Shown piece after piece: positions 1-11,085 of a DNA stretch of 64,000 bases. Position 1 is the stretch's first letter. Every line of letters starts with the position of its first letter. The position numbers were made by a program, and so were the translations under genes. The notes under the pieces were generated by a model. That model was not told the DNA's origin. It saw only the letters and a program-made list of their open reading frames with translations, and made no database searches. The stretch comes from Breviolum minutum Mf 1.05b.01. Lineage: Eukaryota; Sar; Dinophyceae; Suessiales; Symbiodiniaceae. The stretch spans positions 28,917 to 92,916 of the forward strand of contig DF241016.1 of the NCBI GenBank assembly GCA_000507305.1, written 5' to 3'.

Positions 1-746
1 ATTTATGTACCTACCGCTCACCATCATAAGAAGCCTCTGTTTTATGTGTCAAATTACTGCCCCCACCGCTGCAATTTCTCTGGTCGAATGGGCTAGTCTT
101 GAGGACAGGCACGCGTTTGCATGCGACTCTCTGTGATGCATGCCCTGGTCTGGAGCTAGGTCAACCTGGCCCATGGGCACAGGTTTTGCCCTTTGAATCT
201 GCGGTGGCATTTGATGGGTGAATTGGAATGGAAACTACAGAAAGTGATCGGAACCTGTGTCACATCAAGATGTACAAGAGCTTTGCCCTGATGAACTCCC
301 AAGCAATCCCAAGGATTCAGATAGACCATAGACTGATATAAGTTCTATACTTCCAGGACTTTCATATTTTCTATCATGGTCATGTAAGTACCCACTCTTC
401 AGCGTGCAGCGCCAAGAATTGATTATACACGCTGAATCTTTCGATGTCCCAGCCGGATATTAGATGTAAATGTAAACAATCTTACGGCATGTGCCGGTGG
501 TCTTCAAGTGTCATTCCACCAGCCATCAAGGACCGTCTTGAGCTCCCTAAAGAGAGTAGCAAGGTGTGGACGTCACAAGCAATGGATGTTAGGTTGCGGA
601 AGACCACCAAATTTTTATATAAGAGGTTCAATCGCCTTCGGCCTTTTCCATTGACGCGGGCTCCTTCCCATTGACACATGGAATATTGGTCCTCAAATGA
701 GATTCAACGTGACGTTTCTGTGCAACCTTGGATCTTCCCATCGCAG
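1..746. other. No gene recognised
   Basis: No convincing exon was found here. Short open frames exist on both strands from about 444 to 746, but they carry no recognisable motif. The stretch probably holds intron or 5' sequence of the nucleotidyltransferase gene that starts to be visible at 747. Confidence 0.4.
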
Positions 747-935
747 GAAGCGGCTATTCTGTGGTATCCTGGTTCGTTTGCCCCTTTCCACCTCGGGCAT
801 TTGAATTGCCTTCGTGTTGCTAAAGAAGTGCTCAGCCGTACGATGTATATTGCTGGTGCCTACATACAACCACATCCGTTGGGTCATTTGACCTACAAGA
901 TGCTAGTTCGAAAGAGAAAACCAGAAATCCATTGG
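747..935 (+). CDS. Nucleotidyltransferase exon with GSFxPxHxGH motif
   Basis: The frame encodes ILWYPGSFAPFHLGHLNCLR. This is the nucleotide-binding signature of the cytidylyltransferase-like fold (GSFxPxHxGH, with both histidines present) used by NMN and nicotinate-nucleotide adenylyltransferases in NAD synthesis. A following AGAYIQPHP segment fits the second strand and loop of that family. The acceptor is TCGCAG before GAAGCG; the probable donor is GTGACG at 936. The exon is 63 codons and phase 0. It is the first clearly coding piece of a multi-exon + strand gene. Pantetheine-phosphate or ethanolamine-phosphate transferases share the signature, so the substrate is not settled. Confidence 0.7.
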
Positions 936-1250
936 GTGACGGGTATTAACAGGTGTTTGCCGGGGAACTTCAGAAATTTTTAGATGATGAGTATGAGTTT
1001 TTTCTTTATCAGCAGTTTTTGTATTGGAGACAACATTGAGAACTGGCAATTCTGATTGGGTAGTAGAAAACTGGAGGGTTTGTGTGCACATCCCGTGGGC
1101 TTTGCACTGTTTTACGCGAGAGTCATGAAGTGCTCACCAGATTTGATGAAACTTGTATTCCGTGCATGTATATAATGTTTATTTGAATGTGTTCCCACTT
1201 GAGATATCAATTCAAGTTCAGTTGCTGCACAGCACGCAAGATGTTTTCAG

Positions 1251-1381
1251 TGGGTGCGTGGCTCGGCTTCTCATCCAAGGAAACTGGAAGATAAGTCCTC
1301 CATCTTGGCAACAGATGCAGTGCGCTTGAAGGTCTTAGAAGATGTTATTTCCAAGGAGGACTGGGTAATGGTGGAAGCTCG
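1251..1381 (+). CDS. Nucleotidyltransferase exon 2 (R-x-x-V-L segment)
   Basis: After TTTTCAG the frame reads ILATDAVRLKVLEDVISKED and then DWVMVEA, ending before a GTGAAT donor. NadD/NMNAT proteins have a comparable segment after the nucleotide-binding motif: an R-x-x-M-L-x-L-A helix followed by a strand ending in V-x-x-W/E. Order and strand agree with the exon at 747-935. The join would give His-Trp-Trp at the boundary, so one splice edge may be off by a codon. Confidence 0.55.
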
Positions 1382-2140
1382 GTGAATGTTTTTGGCGGAA
1401 AACCACACCAATGTGTGGTGGTTAAACATACACTTTGTGGTGTGGAGTCCGTCATTGTTTTTTTGAGACTTCCAGAGTGCTGGTACTTTGTTAATCTTTG
1501 TTACATGAGTTTGCGTTCTTAGCCTTTTCTTTGGCTTCTTCTTGTTTGTGGTTCTTTTCTTAGTTGCGACTCTTGTATGTTGTTGTGGTGTTTTCCTTTT
1601 TGGTATTGCTGCTGCTGATAATTATTATCATGATGATGATGAAGATGAATGTTTGTGTGATGGGTTTGATGTTGACAATGTCGTCATTGCTGCTGTTGTG
1701 ACCTTTGGTAGGAACTAATGACTTCATTCAGCCCTTGACTGTTGCAGATGTATAGCCGTGACTAAGGACCCAAGGGCAATCCTACGAGGGACACTTGGCC
1801 GCACTCATTTTTTCGAAGTGCTCTCGAGATGTGGTGATCGCAGAAATTGCTGCTGACTAAAGAAACAAGGCAATGCATTCCAGTATGCTCAACATACGGA
1901 GGCATGATAGCAGTAGCAGGACGCAATATACTGCCAGACTGCCATGTGTGATAGGTGACATGCTTCAGAGTCAACAGTGTCACAGAATCATTGGAGACAG
2001 CGTTGCAGGGGGGAATTTTGCAAATCAGGGCATTCTAAGCTGTTTGCCAGGCATGGATTTGCTGGGTTCACTTGCCAACCCCCTGGCGTTTGTACTCTAT
2101 CGAGCAAGTTGATTCCCATTTGCGGATGCATGCGGTAAAG

Positions 2141-2189
2141 GTTGTAATGTATATATATATAATATATATATATATATTTACATTACAAC
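2141..2189. repeat. Palindrome with AT core
   Basis: A 10-nt arm, GTTGTAATGT, at 2141-2150 is matched exactly by ACATTACAAC at 2180-2189. They are separated by almost pure alternating TA. The structure lies in an intron and could be a MITE-like or introner-like insertion, or a foldback-prone microsatellite. Confidence 0.7.
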
Positions 2190-2270
2190 AGTGCAGTATT
2201 TAGATTGATTTATATTGGCATTTTATGACCCACCTGAAATTGATACGATGTTCTGATTTCCAGAAGTTCA

Positions 2271-2362
2271 GCCAGTTTAGATTGAAAGTTCGGGCCGTGT
2301 GCCCCGACTTGGTGCCTCCCGATCAAGGAAGGGAAGCAATCTCGAACATCTCAGAGCATTGA
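2271..2362 (+). CDS. Possible exon, unknown function
   Basis: After TTTCCAG an open frame encodes KFSQFRLKVRAVCPDLVPPD and continues to a TGA near 2362. Composition is protein-like, but no family is recognised and no donor is evident. It may be an exon of the nucleotidyltransferase gene in which it sits. Confidence 0.3.
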
Positions 2363-2856
2363 GACGCAACTTGCAAGCCGCCAGGGAGCATGTGCTCCGG
2401 CAAAGTGGTCACTTGAATGCAGCCTGCACTGAATAGGGAGATCTCGGAGACTACATATTTGGCAATGAAGTTGCGGCATCACAAGAAGATGCAAGAAATA
2501 GCTAGTACGGCCGCTGTTTTTTTCTTGTTTTTTTGGCATCATATTTTCAACATTGCTAATACCTTGCTAACTGCGTTGAATTGCCCAGGAATCCTCTCTG
2601 ATACCCAGACGAACAATAATGTTCTTATTATGATTATTGCAGAAAGTGCCCATAGATGAGCACATGCACAGAATAAAGGTGCATGTGTAATGATACTGTT
2701 ACCGCTGGTGTTCTTTTTCAATCACAACGCACGGCAATAACTTGCAGGATCTTACTATCTATAGATGTGTTTATCTGATTAATCTTATTATATATGTCTA
2801 CCAGAATCCACCCAAGGTCCACCCCATCGACAAGACTTGAATCTTCACATCCGAAG

Positions 2857-2920
2857 GTGATGTCTTCAAATCGCTGGAGATCATTTGGGTGATGGGAGAT
2901 GATGCTTTTCCTCATTTCAG
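2857..2920 (+). CDS. Nucleotidyltransferase exon (VMGDDAF segment)
   Basis: The frame encodes VFKSLEIIWVMGDDAFPHF and ends before a GTAGCT donor. In NadD-type adenylyltransferases the segment after the R-containing helix is a strand with the pattern I-x-x-M/L-G-A-D-x-x-x-x-F. This exon matches that position and pattern, with Asp for Ala in GAD. The acceptor is probably CCGAAG before GTGATG. Exons carrying the intervening substrate-recognition loop were not located with confidence. Confidence 0.55.
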
Positions 2921-3580
2921 GTAGCTTGCCCAGCAGAAGCTGGCCGGACCGGCCGGACAACCATTTCGACGGTCTCATAGTTTGCCGCTGGCTCTCAAAG
3001 TTGTGTAGTGCGGACTGTGAGACCCTTTGACACGAACCTGTACAAGCCCTGGAAATTGAAAATTATATCAAAAGACGACACTTCAAAGAGAGGAATATGA
3101 GAATACAGAATACATCATAAATGCTGTGACCTTGTGCATGGATGTGCACCGATCCGCGTAAAGCGTTGACAAAAAACAAGTGTTCCGTCCACCCTACCAA
3201 CGGCGGACATTTGCCGGGTCGAGGCAGAAATTCATTGAGAACCCCCAGTCCTGGCACAAAACAGATGGATGAGGTCCTGCGAGAAGGCTCGAGACACTAG
3301 GAGTTAGATGTCAATGACTTTTTCATTCAATCTTCAAGCAGATGCCGTTTGAAATTGGTCGGGGAGCGTTTCATTTTGTTAGTATGCCTGGCAAATGCAT
3401 TAAGCACAAAAGTTGGGCAAGCAGCTGCGGTGGCACTGTTTTTGTAGGCAAATTTCGGCTTTGTGTCGTGCATAACCGCCCATCACAGAGGATGCTTGGA
3501 CATACTCAACCGAAATTCTTCTAACGTCATATTGGATTTGTTGAGTAACCTTTGCCCAGCAACTTGCTGTCCTCTTCAAG

Positions 3581-3700
3581 GACACACATTGACCCTGCCG
3601 GCTTGCCCTTCGAGGTTTTAGACACTTGGTTGCTGTTTAAGGGATCACCATCCCAATATATGTCAACAGATGCCATCCAAATGCCACTGTCACAAACCAG
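3581..3700 (+). CDS. Probable exon, C-terminal part of nucleotidyltransferase gene
   Basis: After CTCTTCAAG a + frame encodes HIDPAGLPFEVLDTWLLFKG and then SPSQYMSTDAIQMPLSQTRK. No domain is recognised. The opposite strand is also open here, so the strand assignment rests on the neighbouring + exons. The 3' limit is approximate. Confidence 0.4.
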
Positions 3701-3826
3701 AAAGAATGCCACATTCCATTGCAGCAAGCATGTTTCAGGCATTTATACAAGTGCAGTTTAAGATACTTTTGCAGTATCTTACAGTAAATGATTTTAAATG
3801 CTGTTGGCTGGCCATATTTGCTGAAG

Positions 3827-3940
3827 GAAGCGGATGCGCCCCCAGAGCTTTCAGCCGATCTTAGTGCAACAGCTCTACGGAAGGCATGGCTTGAAGGAGC
3901 TGATGATGTGGAATTGAGCACCTGGACATGGAAAGATTAA
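3827..3940 (+). CDS. Terminal exon, unknown function
   Basis: After CTGAAG the frame gives 37 codons, starting EADAPPELSADLSATALRKA and ending STWTWKD, then TAA at 3938-3940. Acidic/helical composition and a frame running to a stop suggest the last exon of a + strand gene, most simply the nucleotidyltransferase upstream. The family is not recognised. Confidence 0.5.
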   Translation, partial: EADAPPELSADLSATALRKAWLEGADDVELSTWTWKD

Positions 3941-4683
3941 AGATGTTATATATGTATCTTTATATGACCCTGCTATTTCCGAACATACACAAGTATGAAG
4001 GATTACCAAACACTGATAACTGATAACTCATAGGGGACGCCCCAACTTGATGATGTCCTTTCGGGGAAGTGTAACTTTCGTCCAACACTCATATCATATT
4101 ATGTCAATATTATTAGAACAGTAACACAATGTAACACATGTCATATAATTACTATTTGTCATTTATGTATACTGTATTAAATTAATATTTATCATTTAAA
4201 GAGAATAGTCTATTTGAATGTATTCAAATGACATTGTTGGGGGGTGGACGTTCAAAGGCAAGGCTTCCTAGGTACCGATAACCTATATTATTATTAACAA
4301 GTGGCGAGATAGATGGCCAGATAAGGAGCCAATTGGAAGGCAGGAAGTAGATAATTGATGATTTACATGATAGATTCAAATTACCAAAATTACCAATTTA
4401 TACAAGGGATGCGTGACTATAATTACACAAAATTGATCAATACCTGAATGACATGAGTAGACATGATAGGTGAGGATACCGCATGGTGCAGCTTGTTTAA
4501 ATTTGCCACCTTGCCAAGGCAAATTTCTGGGCAGCCGCGAGGCCGCTAGCTACCTCTGTCGCCTACGGTGACATGACAGATAGGCGTTGACATAGCCACC
4601 AGGGCTTCATGTGGCTTTATGGTTAGATCTGCCACAACCTGAAGAAACATGATCAACAGTGGGATGACTTGAGCAAGATGAAG

Positions 4684-4804
4684 GGACAAACAGCTCGCCT
4701 CGAGCCACTTCGATGAGTTGGAGATACTGAATCATGCTGAAGAAACGGAGCTGGAAGAGAGATGTGAGCTTGACATGCTCGGAGGGGGAATGCCTGAAGA
4801 ATAA
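4684..4804 (+). CDS. Terminal-type acidic exon, unknown
   Basis: The frame encodes HFDELEILNHAEETELEERC and then ELDMLGGGMPEE, ending at TAA 4802-4804. It is strongly acidic and probably helical. The acceptor is not certain (GATGAAG before GGACAAA is possible). Either it ends a small gene, or the true exon stops before the TAA and splices on to the exon at 4986. Confidence 0.45.
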
Positions 4805-4985
4805 AATGAGTTAAGCTGTGAAGACTTTGGGCTTGGGTGGTGGCAGGTAGGTTTCTTGCTTTTCAGAAACACTTGGTGACTAAAACGACTCAAAATCCTG
4901 ATCCTCAAAGGAGTAGCAAATGCATGAATGAATGTACCCAATCAAGGCTTTTGAAAAAGATATCATACGTTGAAGGATCCTGAAG

Positions 4986-5111
4986 GTCGATGAAGGGCCT
5001 CAGCCGTGCCAGGACCCGAGCCCTTCAGCGGCTTCAGCTGCTTCTGCTTCAGCTTCACCGCAATCCAAGGATGAGCTGAAGACTGTTTTGGTGGCGTTGG
5101 CTGCAGGGTGA
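4986..5111 (+). CDS. Alanine/serine-rich exon, unknown
   Basis: After CTGAAG the frame encodes a Ser/Ala/Pro-rich linker (PSPSAASAASASASPQSKDE) followed by LKTVLVALAAG and TGA at 5109-5111. A GTGATG donor within the GGGTGATG would also be usable. It looks like a flexible linker plus a short hydrophobic helix. No family is recognised. Confidence 0.45.
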   Translation, partial: VDEGPQPCQDPSPSAASAASASASPQSKDELKTVLVALAAG

Positions 5112-5447
5112 TGGTTGTGTGCATGGGAAGGGGAGGTCCGCAAAGTTCAGATATTCAATGCATTGAAAACCATCAACTATCATCACTACCTAAATTTCTG
5201 AATCTTATTTTTACTTGTTATTGATATGCAAAAATTCATAATAATTCAATGTGGGTATGCAGTATGCACGCCACATGGGTGTGCTACTTGTGGACATAGT
5301 GATGTGGCCAAATCCTCCTCGCGAAACACTGTTTTAGTGGAAAAGACACCTTGGAAAGAACATAGAAATAACAAGCAATCTTTCAGACCATGACCAAAAA
5401 ACAAAAAAACGTGAACCCAGGATTCTCTTGCAAAGGATTCTACTCAC

Positions 5448-5914
5448 TCTGGTAGGAGACATTGCAGATTGTGGATTTAACCAAGCTATGTATGATTGGC
5501 GACTGGTACTTGCTGACTGTCCTTGTTGTTTCTGACTGAGCACGGTATACCAGAATGTACCACAAACATCCACAAACATAGTGATATCAGGGTCCATACC
5601 ATAGATTTGCACATCATTTCTTTTGGTGGCAACGTACGGATGTAGGTGGAACAAAGCAGTAAATGCTCTGACAACTGTGAGATAGGATCTGTATTCAACT
5701 TGGAAAAAGTGGTTGTAAGTCATTTCCAGAGGTTTATGTTGGTCTCCTCGCTGTACAGAAGGAGCTTGGGAAACGCCACAAAAAGTATCAGACGCCGATC
5801 ATATCCATTCAAATCCAGCCAAAGTCCTGTGGACCATCCACGCCTGATCATTTGTGGATCGCTCTTCTGAGGCGAGTGCTTTGTCCTCGCAAAGGACGCT
5901 TCGCTTGGAGGCAC
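5448..5914 (-). CDS. Possible membrane-protein exon(s) with apparent frame break
   Basis: On the minus strand one frame reads GLWLDLNGYDRRLILFVAFP and then KLLLYSEETNINLWK before a TGA at 5720-5722. The overlapping next frame continues MTYNHFFQVEYRSYLTVVRA, then IYGMDPDITMFVDVCGTFWY, to a consensus minus-strand donor GTGAGT whose complement occupies 5441-5447. One extra A in the AAA run just before the stop would join the two frames. Aromatic/hydrophobic stretches suggest a multi-pass membrane protein, but no family is proven. The break could be a sequencing error, a decayed copy or misjudged exons. Confidence 0.4.
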
Positions 5915-6006
5915 CCAATTCGGAATAGCCTCACAGCCATGGGTGAAGATCAGGAAAGATTCTAGGATCAGGTGACAAGGGTTGAAGCATGTTGAACCAC
6001 TTCATG

Positions 6007-6157
6007 GGATGGAAGAAGTTTGAGTCATGAACAAAGCCTCGATATTGGGCTCAACAAATTTCCCCGAGGCAGATCCATGCACGGTGCCAGTGCAAGGTGC
6101 CGCAAGTTCTTCGGCCAGAAAGTTTAAAAGAACCCTCCTTTCTGATGCGTGGAACTT
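6007..6157 (-). CDS. Possible minus-strand exon, unknown
   Basis: The minus frame gives KFHASERRVLLNFLAEELAA, then PCTGTVHGSASGKFVEPNIE and ALFMTQTSS. It lies just upstream of the minus exons at 5.4-5.9 kb. The plus strand is also open across this interval (reading ILGSTNFPEADPCTVPVQGA), so the strand is uncertain. Confidence 0.3.
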
Positions 6158-6692
6158 GTTGCTCACAAATCAATCCATCCATACATGTACACTAGATAAC
6201 GATCCTGTTTTGGACTTGGTTTTTCGAAATGAATAACAATACACGGTCATTTGTGGCTTATTGTGTGCTTCAACGAGATGTTTAAACGATTGGATGCAAA
6301 CTGTTGTGAGAAAGGAAGCAGCAGTTTTTAGTCAGGGTCGTTCTAAGTTTCATTTTAAGGGTTTAGCTGCTGCTTTGGCCCAAGGTCCATTGAACAGATA
6401 AGAACATAGCGAAAGGATGAACATGGCACCATGACGATTTCCTTGTTTCATGGTGATGCCGTGCCAAACATGCAGGACATCAGATGACCACCAGGTTGAG
6501 CCCACATACAGATTTCACCAACACTTCAAAGATATATAGTCCAATTATGTCCAATTTAGATCTAATTTAAGTATACACTATATATCATATAATGAATGGT
6601 AATTATATATCTTTGTGTGCGTCCATCACATTAGATATATGATATATCATCTATATATTATATATATAATATGTAACTGGACCTGATTGCAG

Positions 6693-6776
6693 GCCCATGA
6701 GGCTTGCCAACTTGTCTTACAGCAACAGTTTTCAACCAATCCCACTGCTGAAGATACTCCAAACATCCATCGATAA
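6693..6776 (+). CDS. Short Gln-rich exon, unknown
   Basis: After the good acceptor TGATTGCAG the frame encodes AHEACQLVLQQQFSTNPTAE and DTPNIHR, then TAA at 6774-6776. It may end a gene, or splice earlier than the stop. No family is recognised. Confidence 0.35.
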   Translation, partial: AHEACQLVLQQQFSTNPTAEDTPNIHR

Positions 6777-7046
6777 TTGGACAATGCAACTCTCATTGGA
6801 ACTTGTTTCTTCCTATGTACTGTTTGAACATCTAACGCCCGTACAGAAAGCACTGGTTTTTGAAGACATATGACATATCATAGATATGTTTGCAATGTGT
6901 AAACAGCATTTTCATCCAATTTCGGCATTCTATTTACCTTTAATGTCTCACTAGGGCTGCCTCTAAGTAATAGTTTAACAATCCCTGATTCTTAACCACC
7001 AATTCACATCAATCAACAATCAGCTGAGTTCTCGCCTTCCCACTAG

Positions 7047-7171
7047 GCGAGCTGACCTTAGCCACACGCCTGGCACAATTGAGCCCCGAGCAACGCTTGG
7101 CATTGCAAGAACTCTTAGACGTGGCGGAGAAGGCTGGGCTGGAGCATGACCATATTGGTCTTGAGGCCTTG
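7047..7171 (+). CDS. Helical Leu-rich exon, unknown
   Basis: After CCCACTAG the frame encodes ELTLATRLAQLSPEQRLALQ and then ELLDVAEKAGLEHDHIGLEA, ending before a consensus GTAGGT donor. The sequence looks like amphipathic helices. A long minus-strand open frame over the same bases is judged a shadow. Confidence 0.55.
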
Positions 7172-7888
7172 GTAGGTTTGGGGATGTTTGGGTCAGTCGG
7201 GGTATCCGCAACCATGTGATTGATTGATGAGTTGTTGGGTTTGTATATATACTTTTTGGAGAAGGAACGGGTTTGGAATTTTGTGTTGAAGGTCTGTGTA
7301 TAGCTGTGTGTATACTGTATTCCTAGATGACTTTTGACACCTGAAGTTTTAACTTGGAAGTTTAGTCTGGATTCTAGATGCATATGTGGAATTGTGGCCA
7401 TGTTTTCTTTCTGGGGCTCAGTAATTGTTGCATGTATGCAATTATTGAATTCCGGAGCGCCCCGTTGGTTTAAAAGAAAAATAGGAGTTTCCATACATTC
7501 CTGCAGTGCGCGCATGAACTCCAAAGACTGGTGGCTTGTGTTGAAACTCCATTCTTATAGCCAGCTTTCAGTTTTTCTAATTTAAAGGCTGGCCATGAGG
7601 TGTCCGAACTCTGAGGTGCAGTTACGTACAAGTTGGTTCTCTTTTCATGTTTCATCCCATTGCCCACCATCTACACTTGGCCAAACTATGATGACCTGAG
7701 CCGACCTCACTTTAAAAGATGGTTTAGCGTATTGGCTTCATTTGGGTTGAGTGAATTATTATATATAAGTGGAATAGAAACATTAAAAACATGTTGAACG
7801 AACTAATCGTCGCATATTGTCGCAAGGTGCCGACATCATGACTCCAGATCTGGATGTTTGATATTTCATTTCATGTGTGTGTCAGCAG

Positions 7889-8015
7889 ACAGTGATGTTA
7901 TGCCTCTTCCAGCGACGCTCAAGGTGCCACAGACGGCCAAGCCGCCAGATGTTGCACCCACCGAGAAAAAAACGGGGGATGGGTGGCAGATGGTTCAGGG
8001 AGCCTGGGAGATTAG
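7889..8015 (+). CDS. Exon, Pro/Lys linker ending in MVQGAWEIR
   Basis: After GTCAGCAG the frame encodes SDVMPLPATLKVPQTAKPPD, then VAPTEKKTGDGWQMVQGAWE and IR, before a GTATCG donor. It probably continues the gene of the exon at 7047-7171, although the intron phase requires another small exon between them. The proline/lysine-rich part looks like a linker. Confidence 0.5.
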
Positions 8016-8200
8016 GTATCGATAAATTGATAAAGCATCATGTCACTGCAAATAGGTAGTTTCACAGTTTCACAAACTTTCCGTGAAGAACCCAAAGGTA
8101 CCAGTACCAGTGCCATATGTTCACAGTTTTCCCATCTAAAATGTCTACAAACTTTGATGAATGTCCTGAAGCTGCACCCATCCAATGTGGCTTCCTGCAG

Positions 8201-8443
8201 TTGGAACAACGAGGCTCCGGGAGCTCTTTGAAACAACAGGTTGGCCTGGACAATCTGGAGCTGTCTCTTGGCATGCAAGCTGCCAGAGTTGCAATCTGTG
8301 ATAGTCATCCCGGTCATTTTGAATCTGTTGGCTCGGTTTGTATATTTCGGATGTTGGCTATGGTTGGAGAAGATCTCAGAAACATGCAGAAATTCTCAAA
8401 TTTCTACATGAATTGTGTGGAACTTGAACCGCTCCATGTTTAG
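8201..8443 (+). CDS. Possible exon, unknown
   Basis: After CTTCCTGCAG a phase-0 frame begins LEQRGSGSSLKQQVGLDNLE and LSLGMQAARV and stays open to a stop at 8441-8443. A second frame, reading RLRELFETTG, is also plausible at the start, so the frame is not certain. A probable donor near 8290 cannot be fixed. Confidence 0.35.
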   Translation: MEQRGSGSSLKQQVGLDNLELSLGMQAARVAICDSHPGHFESVGSVCIFRMLAMVGEDLRNMQKFSNFYMNCVELEPLHV

Positions 8444-9309
8444 CCTTCGGGTTGAACTTCGTGCTCTTGACCTAGCTACGCTTGGGGCAAAACACTAATA
8501 TCCGCGTCCTTTTTAAGTATGTGAACTATCATGTTGTTTGTGGACATTATCGTAGCATGTTAGTAAGTGTTTGATGTTCTGGACCTGGTCAACCTGATGG
8601 TCAATTGATCTCAGGATTGTCCAGGTTGGCTAAACTAGATTTACATACGTACAGTATATAATATATACATAAGTAAATGAATATATTACATAATCGAATG
8701 ATTGAGGATTTGAGACGTTTAGACTCCTTGTGAAACACGTCAGTCTTCGACATGGATATATGTCCAATTTGTCAGGTCTATATCTTCATGCGACCTGGCG
8801 CCGCAAAGCTGGACGCGGCTTGCTTGCAAACGTGTCGTCTCTGGAAGGGATGGCCCCTGGAAATTGGTCTTGGAACTTCCAGCCATCATTTTCAGGTGTG
8901 AGCTATTAGACCCGTTTTGACCCGTTTAGACATCAGAACTGGAGCTTCCACTGGCCTCAAATCACTCTGGATGACTGAAGACGGGTTCCATGAAAGCTCT
9001 GCTTCAGCGCAAATCGAAAATGGTGATATAGATCAGATATGATCGATTGGCCTTATGTAGCCTCTACATTTCCATGGGTTACTTGCACCTATCACCGTCC
9101 AAGATATGTGGAAATGGGTTGAACAATGGGAAACAACGCCTCATAATTATGCATACCGTGTGCTATTCACAACTTACGATGGAATGAACACTGTACCAGC
9201 TGGTTTGCCATGTGTCCCTGAAGCTCACAGGACAAGGATGATCATCTAAGTGTTGCCAAGGTTTAGGCTCAAACGCTCTAGCTGTAGCTGCATCAGCGTT
9301 GAGGCTTTC

Positions 9310-9424
9310 TTGGCGATGCTGGCTGCTGCAGCAGCATATCCCGAGGATGTGTTTCTTCTCCGTTCTGAGGCTGGGAAAATGGAGGGTCGCACAGACGTGA
9401 TGTTTCAGAATTGTGGAGTCCAAT
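9310..9424 (+). CDS. Possible Ala-rich exon, unknown
   Basis: The plus frame contains VEAFLAMLAAAAAYPEDVFL and then LRSEAGKMEGRTDV, with protein-like composition. The minus strand is open over much of the same interval. No domain was recognised and limits are approximate. Confidence 0.3.
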
Positions 9425-9917
9425 ATCGTTCTTCCGGTGGAATAACATTACATGCACGCGATATTGCGCGGCACGGTATGATGAGGTTCATGCATGTTCA
9501 TGCCATTTCGTGCCATAATCACCCAAAAAAACACACGTAGATTCTGATGCACAGTTGATTGAATGTGAATATGCTTTTTTTGCGCATAGAGCGATAAATG
9601 CCGGTACACTCGACATGGTATGTTATGTGATGTTCACAGTTGTTCATATGTTGATATTTGCAGCGTTGCGTGGCCTAATAATGTTTGACAAGATCCCAAT
9701 GTTTAAACGTTCCATTCCCGGCAAGGAGATGCATTATTGAAAACCCTTTGTGCTGGAGCGTGAAGGAATTATGAAGAGCGTTCCATGTTCGATAGATATG
9801 TCATGTTTTCTTCGCGAACACAATGTATCACATGTTTGCATATCCTTGGATGTTCATGGAAAACCATTTGTACATATATGCATGTACATGTCTTTTAAAT
9901 ACAGACGTATTGCACAG

Positions 9918-10050
9918 GTTTCGGCTGTAGCCTTCCCGAACGAATGAACTCAAATAATCCCGAGGATCCTGGGGATGCTGCAAATTTGGCCCTGGAATGC
10001 CGTGACCTTTCCAAAGTGCTGGGGTTTGGTGGCTTTGGATTCGGTGCTTG
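9918..10050 (+). CDS. Internal exon with Gly/Phe-rich end, unknown
   Basis: After the acceptor TTGCACAG the frame gives CSLPERMNSNNPEDPGDAAN, then LALECRDLSKVLGFGGFGFG and A, before a GTAAGC donor at 10051. Splice signals at both ends are good. The GFGGFGFG string resembles a glycine-rich loop, but no kinase context is visible. Confidence 0.5.
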
Positions 10051-10746
10051 GTAAGCCCCAATGGTGATACCATGGTGACACGATGTGATCCTGTAGGGTG
10101 ATCAGGGCAGAACCAGGAGAAGTATGACTCAGTATGGAAGTCACGCAACATTTGCTGAATTCTGGGACTTGGGGGCTGTATCTATGCATGTTGTGGTTGC
10201 AAGTGCGATCTCGCAGTCAGTCTGCGTAACAGGCTTAATATCAGAAACTCGCTGGCGACAGAGTTTTAGTTAGGATTTTATTAGCATTGCAAATCTTGAA
10301 AAGAAAAGACAAATTCAAAGCTCTTTTTTAAGAAGACCTGAGATCCAGCATCTGGTTTTCCAAAAGCTAGTCCTTGGCCTTTAATTCCCATTTCCAAAAA
10401 AAACATCACTTTGCCTTGAGGAGACGGGAGACAACAATGCCTTAGGATTATAATATGGTGGTAGTTGTCGTTGCAACAATCTTGAGCCCATTTGGAAGTT
10501 CAAGATCTGTTGAGCCTGTTCAAAAACTCTGCCACTAGATTATAATGATTTAGCTTCACACCAACAAGGCATCTAGCAAGGCCTGGTTGCCCTGATTTTT
10601 AACTATTCAATGACACATGATCTTCTGTTATATTCCATGTCCCTGTTTGAAGACTCTTTGGCCCGGCCCTTCAACAATAGATAACGAAAACCATGCATCA
10701 CTGCAGACGTCATGTTATGACCAACGGTGTCGCAGTAATTACTCAG

Positions 10747-10865
10747 GTGAACGCAAGTGTCGCTCCATGAGTTTCTTCGTATCCTCGACCCTCAAACGCT
10801 TGCCCGCAGCAGTGCTGGTGAACCGCAGGTGGACAGGGGGAAAGTGGGTGGAAGAGGATCTCTGA
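10747..10865 (+). CDS. Terminal exon, basic, unknown
   Basis: After TTACTCAG the frame encodes GERKCRSMSFFVSSTLKRLP and then AAVLVNRRWTGGKWVEEDL, with TGA at 10863-10865. It plausibly ends the gene that includes the exon at 9918-10050, with at least one undetected exon between, since the phases do not join directly. Confidence 0.45.
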
Positions 10866-11085
10866 TGTTGCTGTGAAGTGTGCAGATTTAAATTATGTTA
10901 TGCTTGATCATTCAAGATGATCAAGTAGATGATAGTTTCTTTTATTCCGCATTTCTTAAAAATCATTGGACGGTTTGCCAATTGCAAGCCATGAGGGTGG
11001 CAGTGGGGTCAATGAAATGATTCTTGATGGCGTGTTCATTGCTCGTCAATTATGATGATGTATGCGACACTTTTGACTTATGCAG

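Noticed and set aside
7009..7524. Minus frame of 171 codons
   Set aside because: Its 3' part is antisense to the well-spliced plus exon 7,047-7,171, and the rest lacks protein character.
9950..10189. Two minus frames over 9,828-10,189
   Set aside because: Antisense to the plus exon 9,918-10,050, which has consensus splice sites at both ends.
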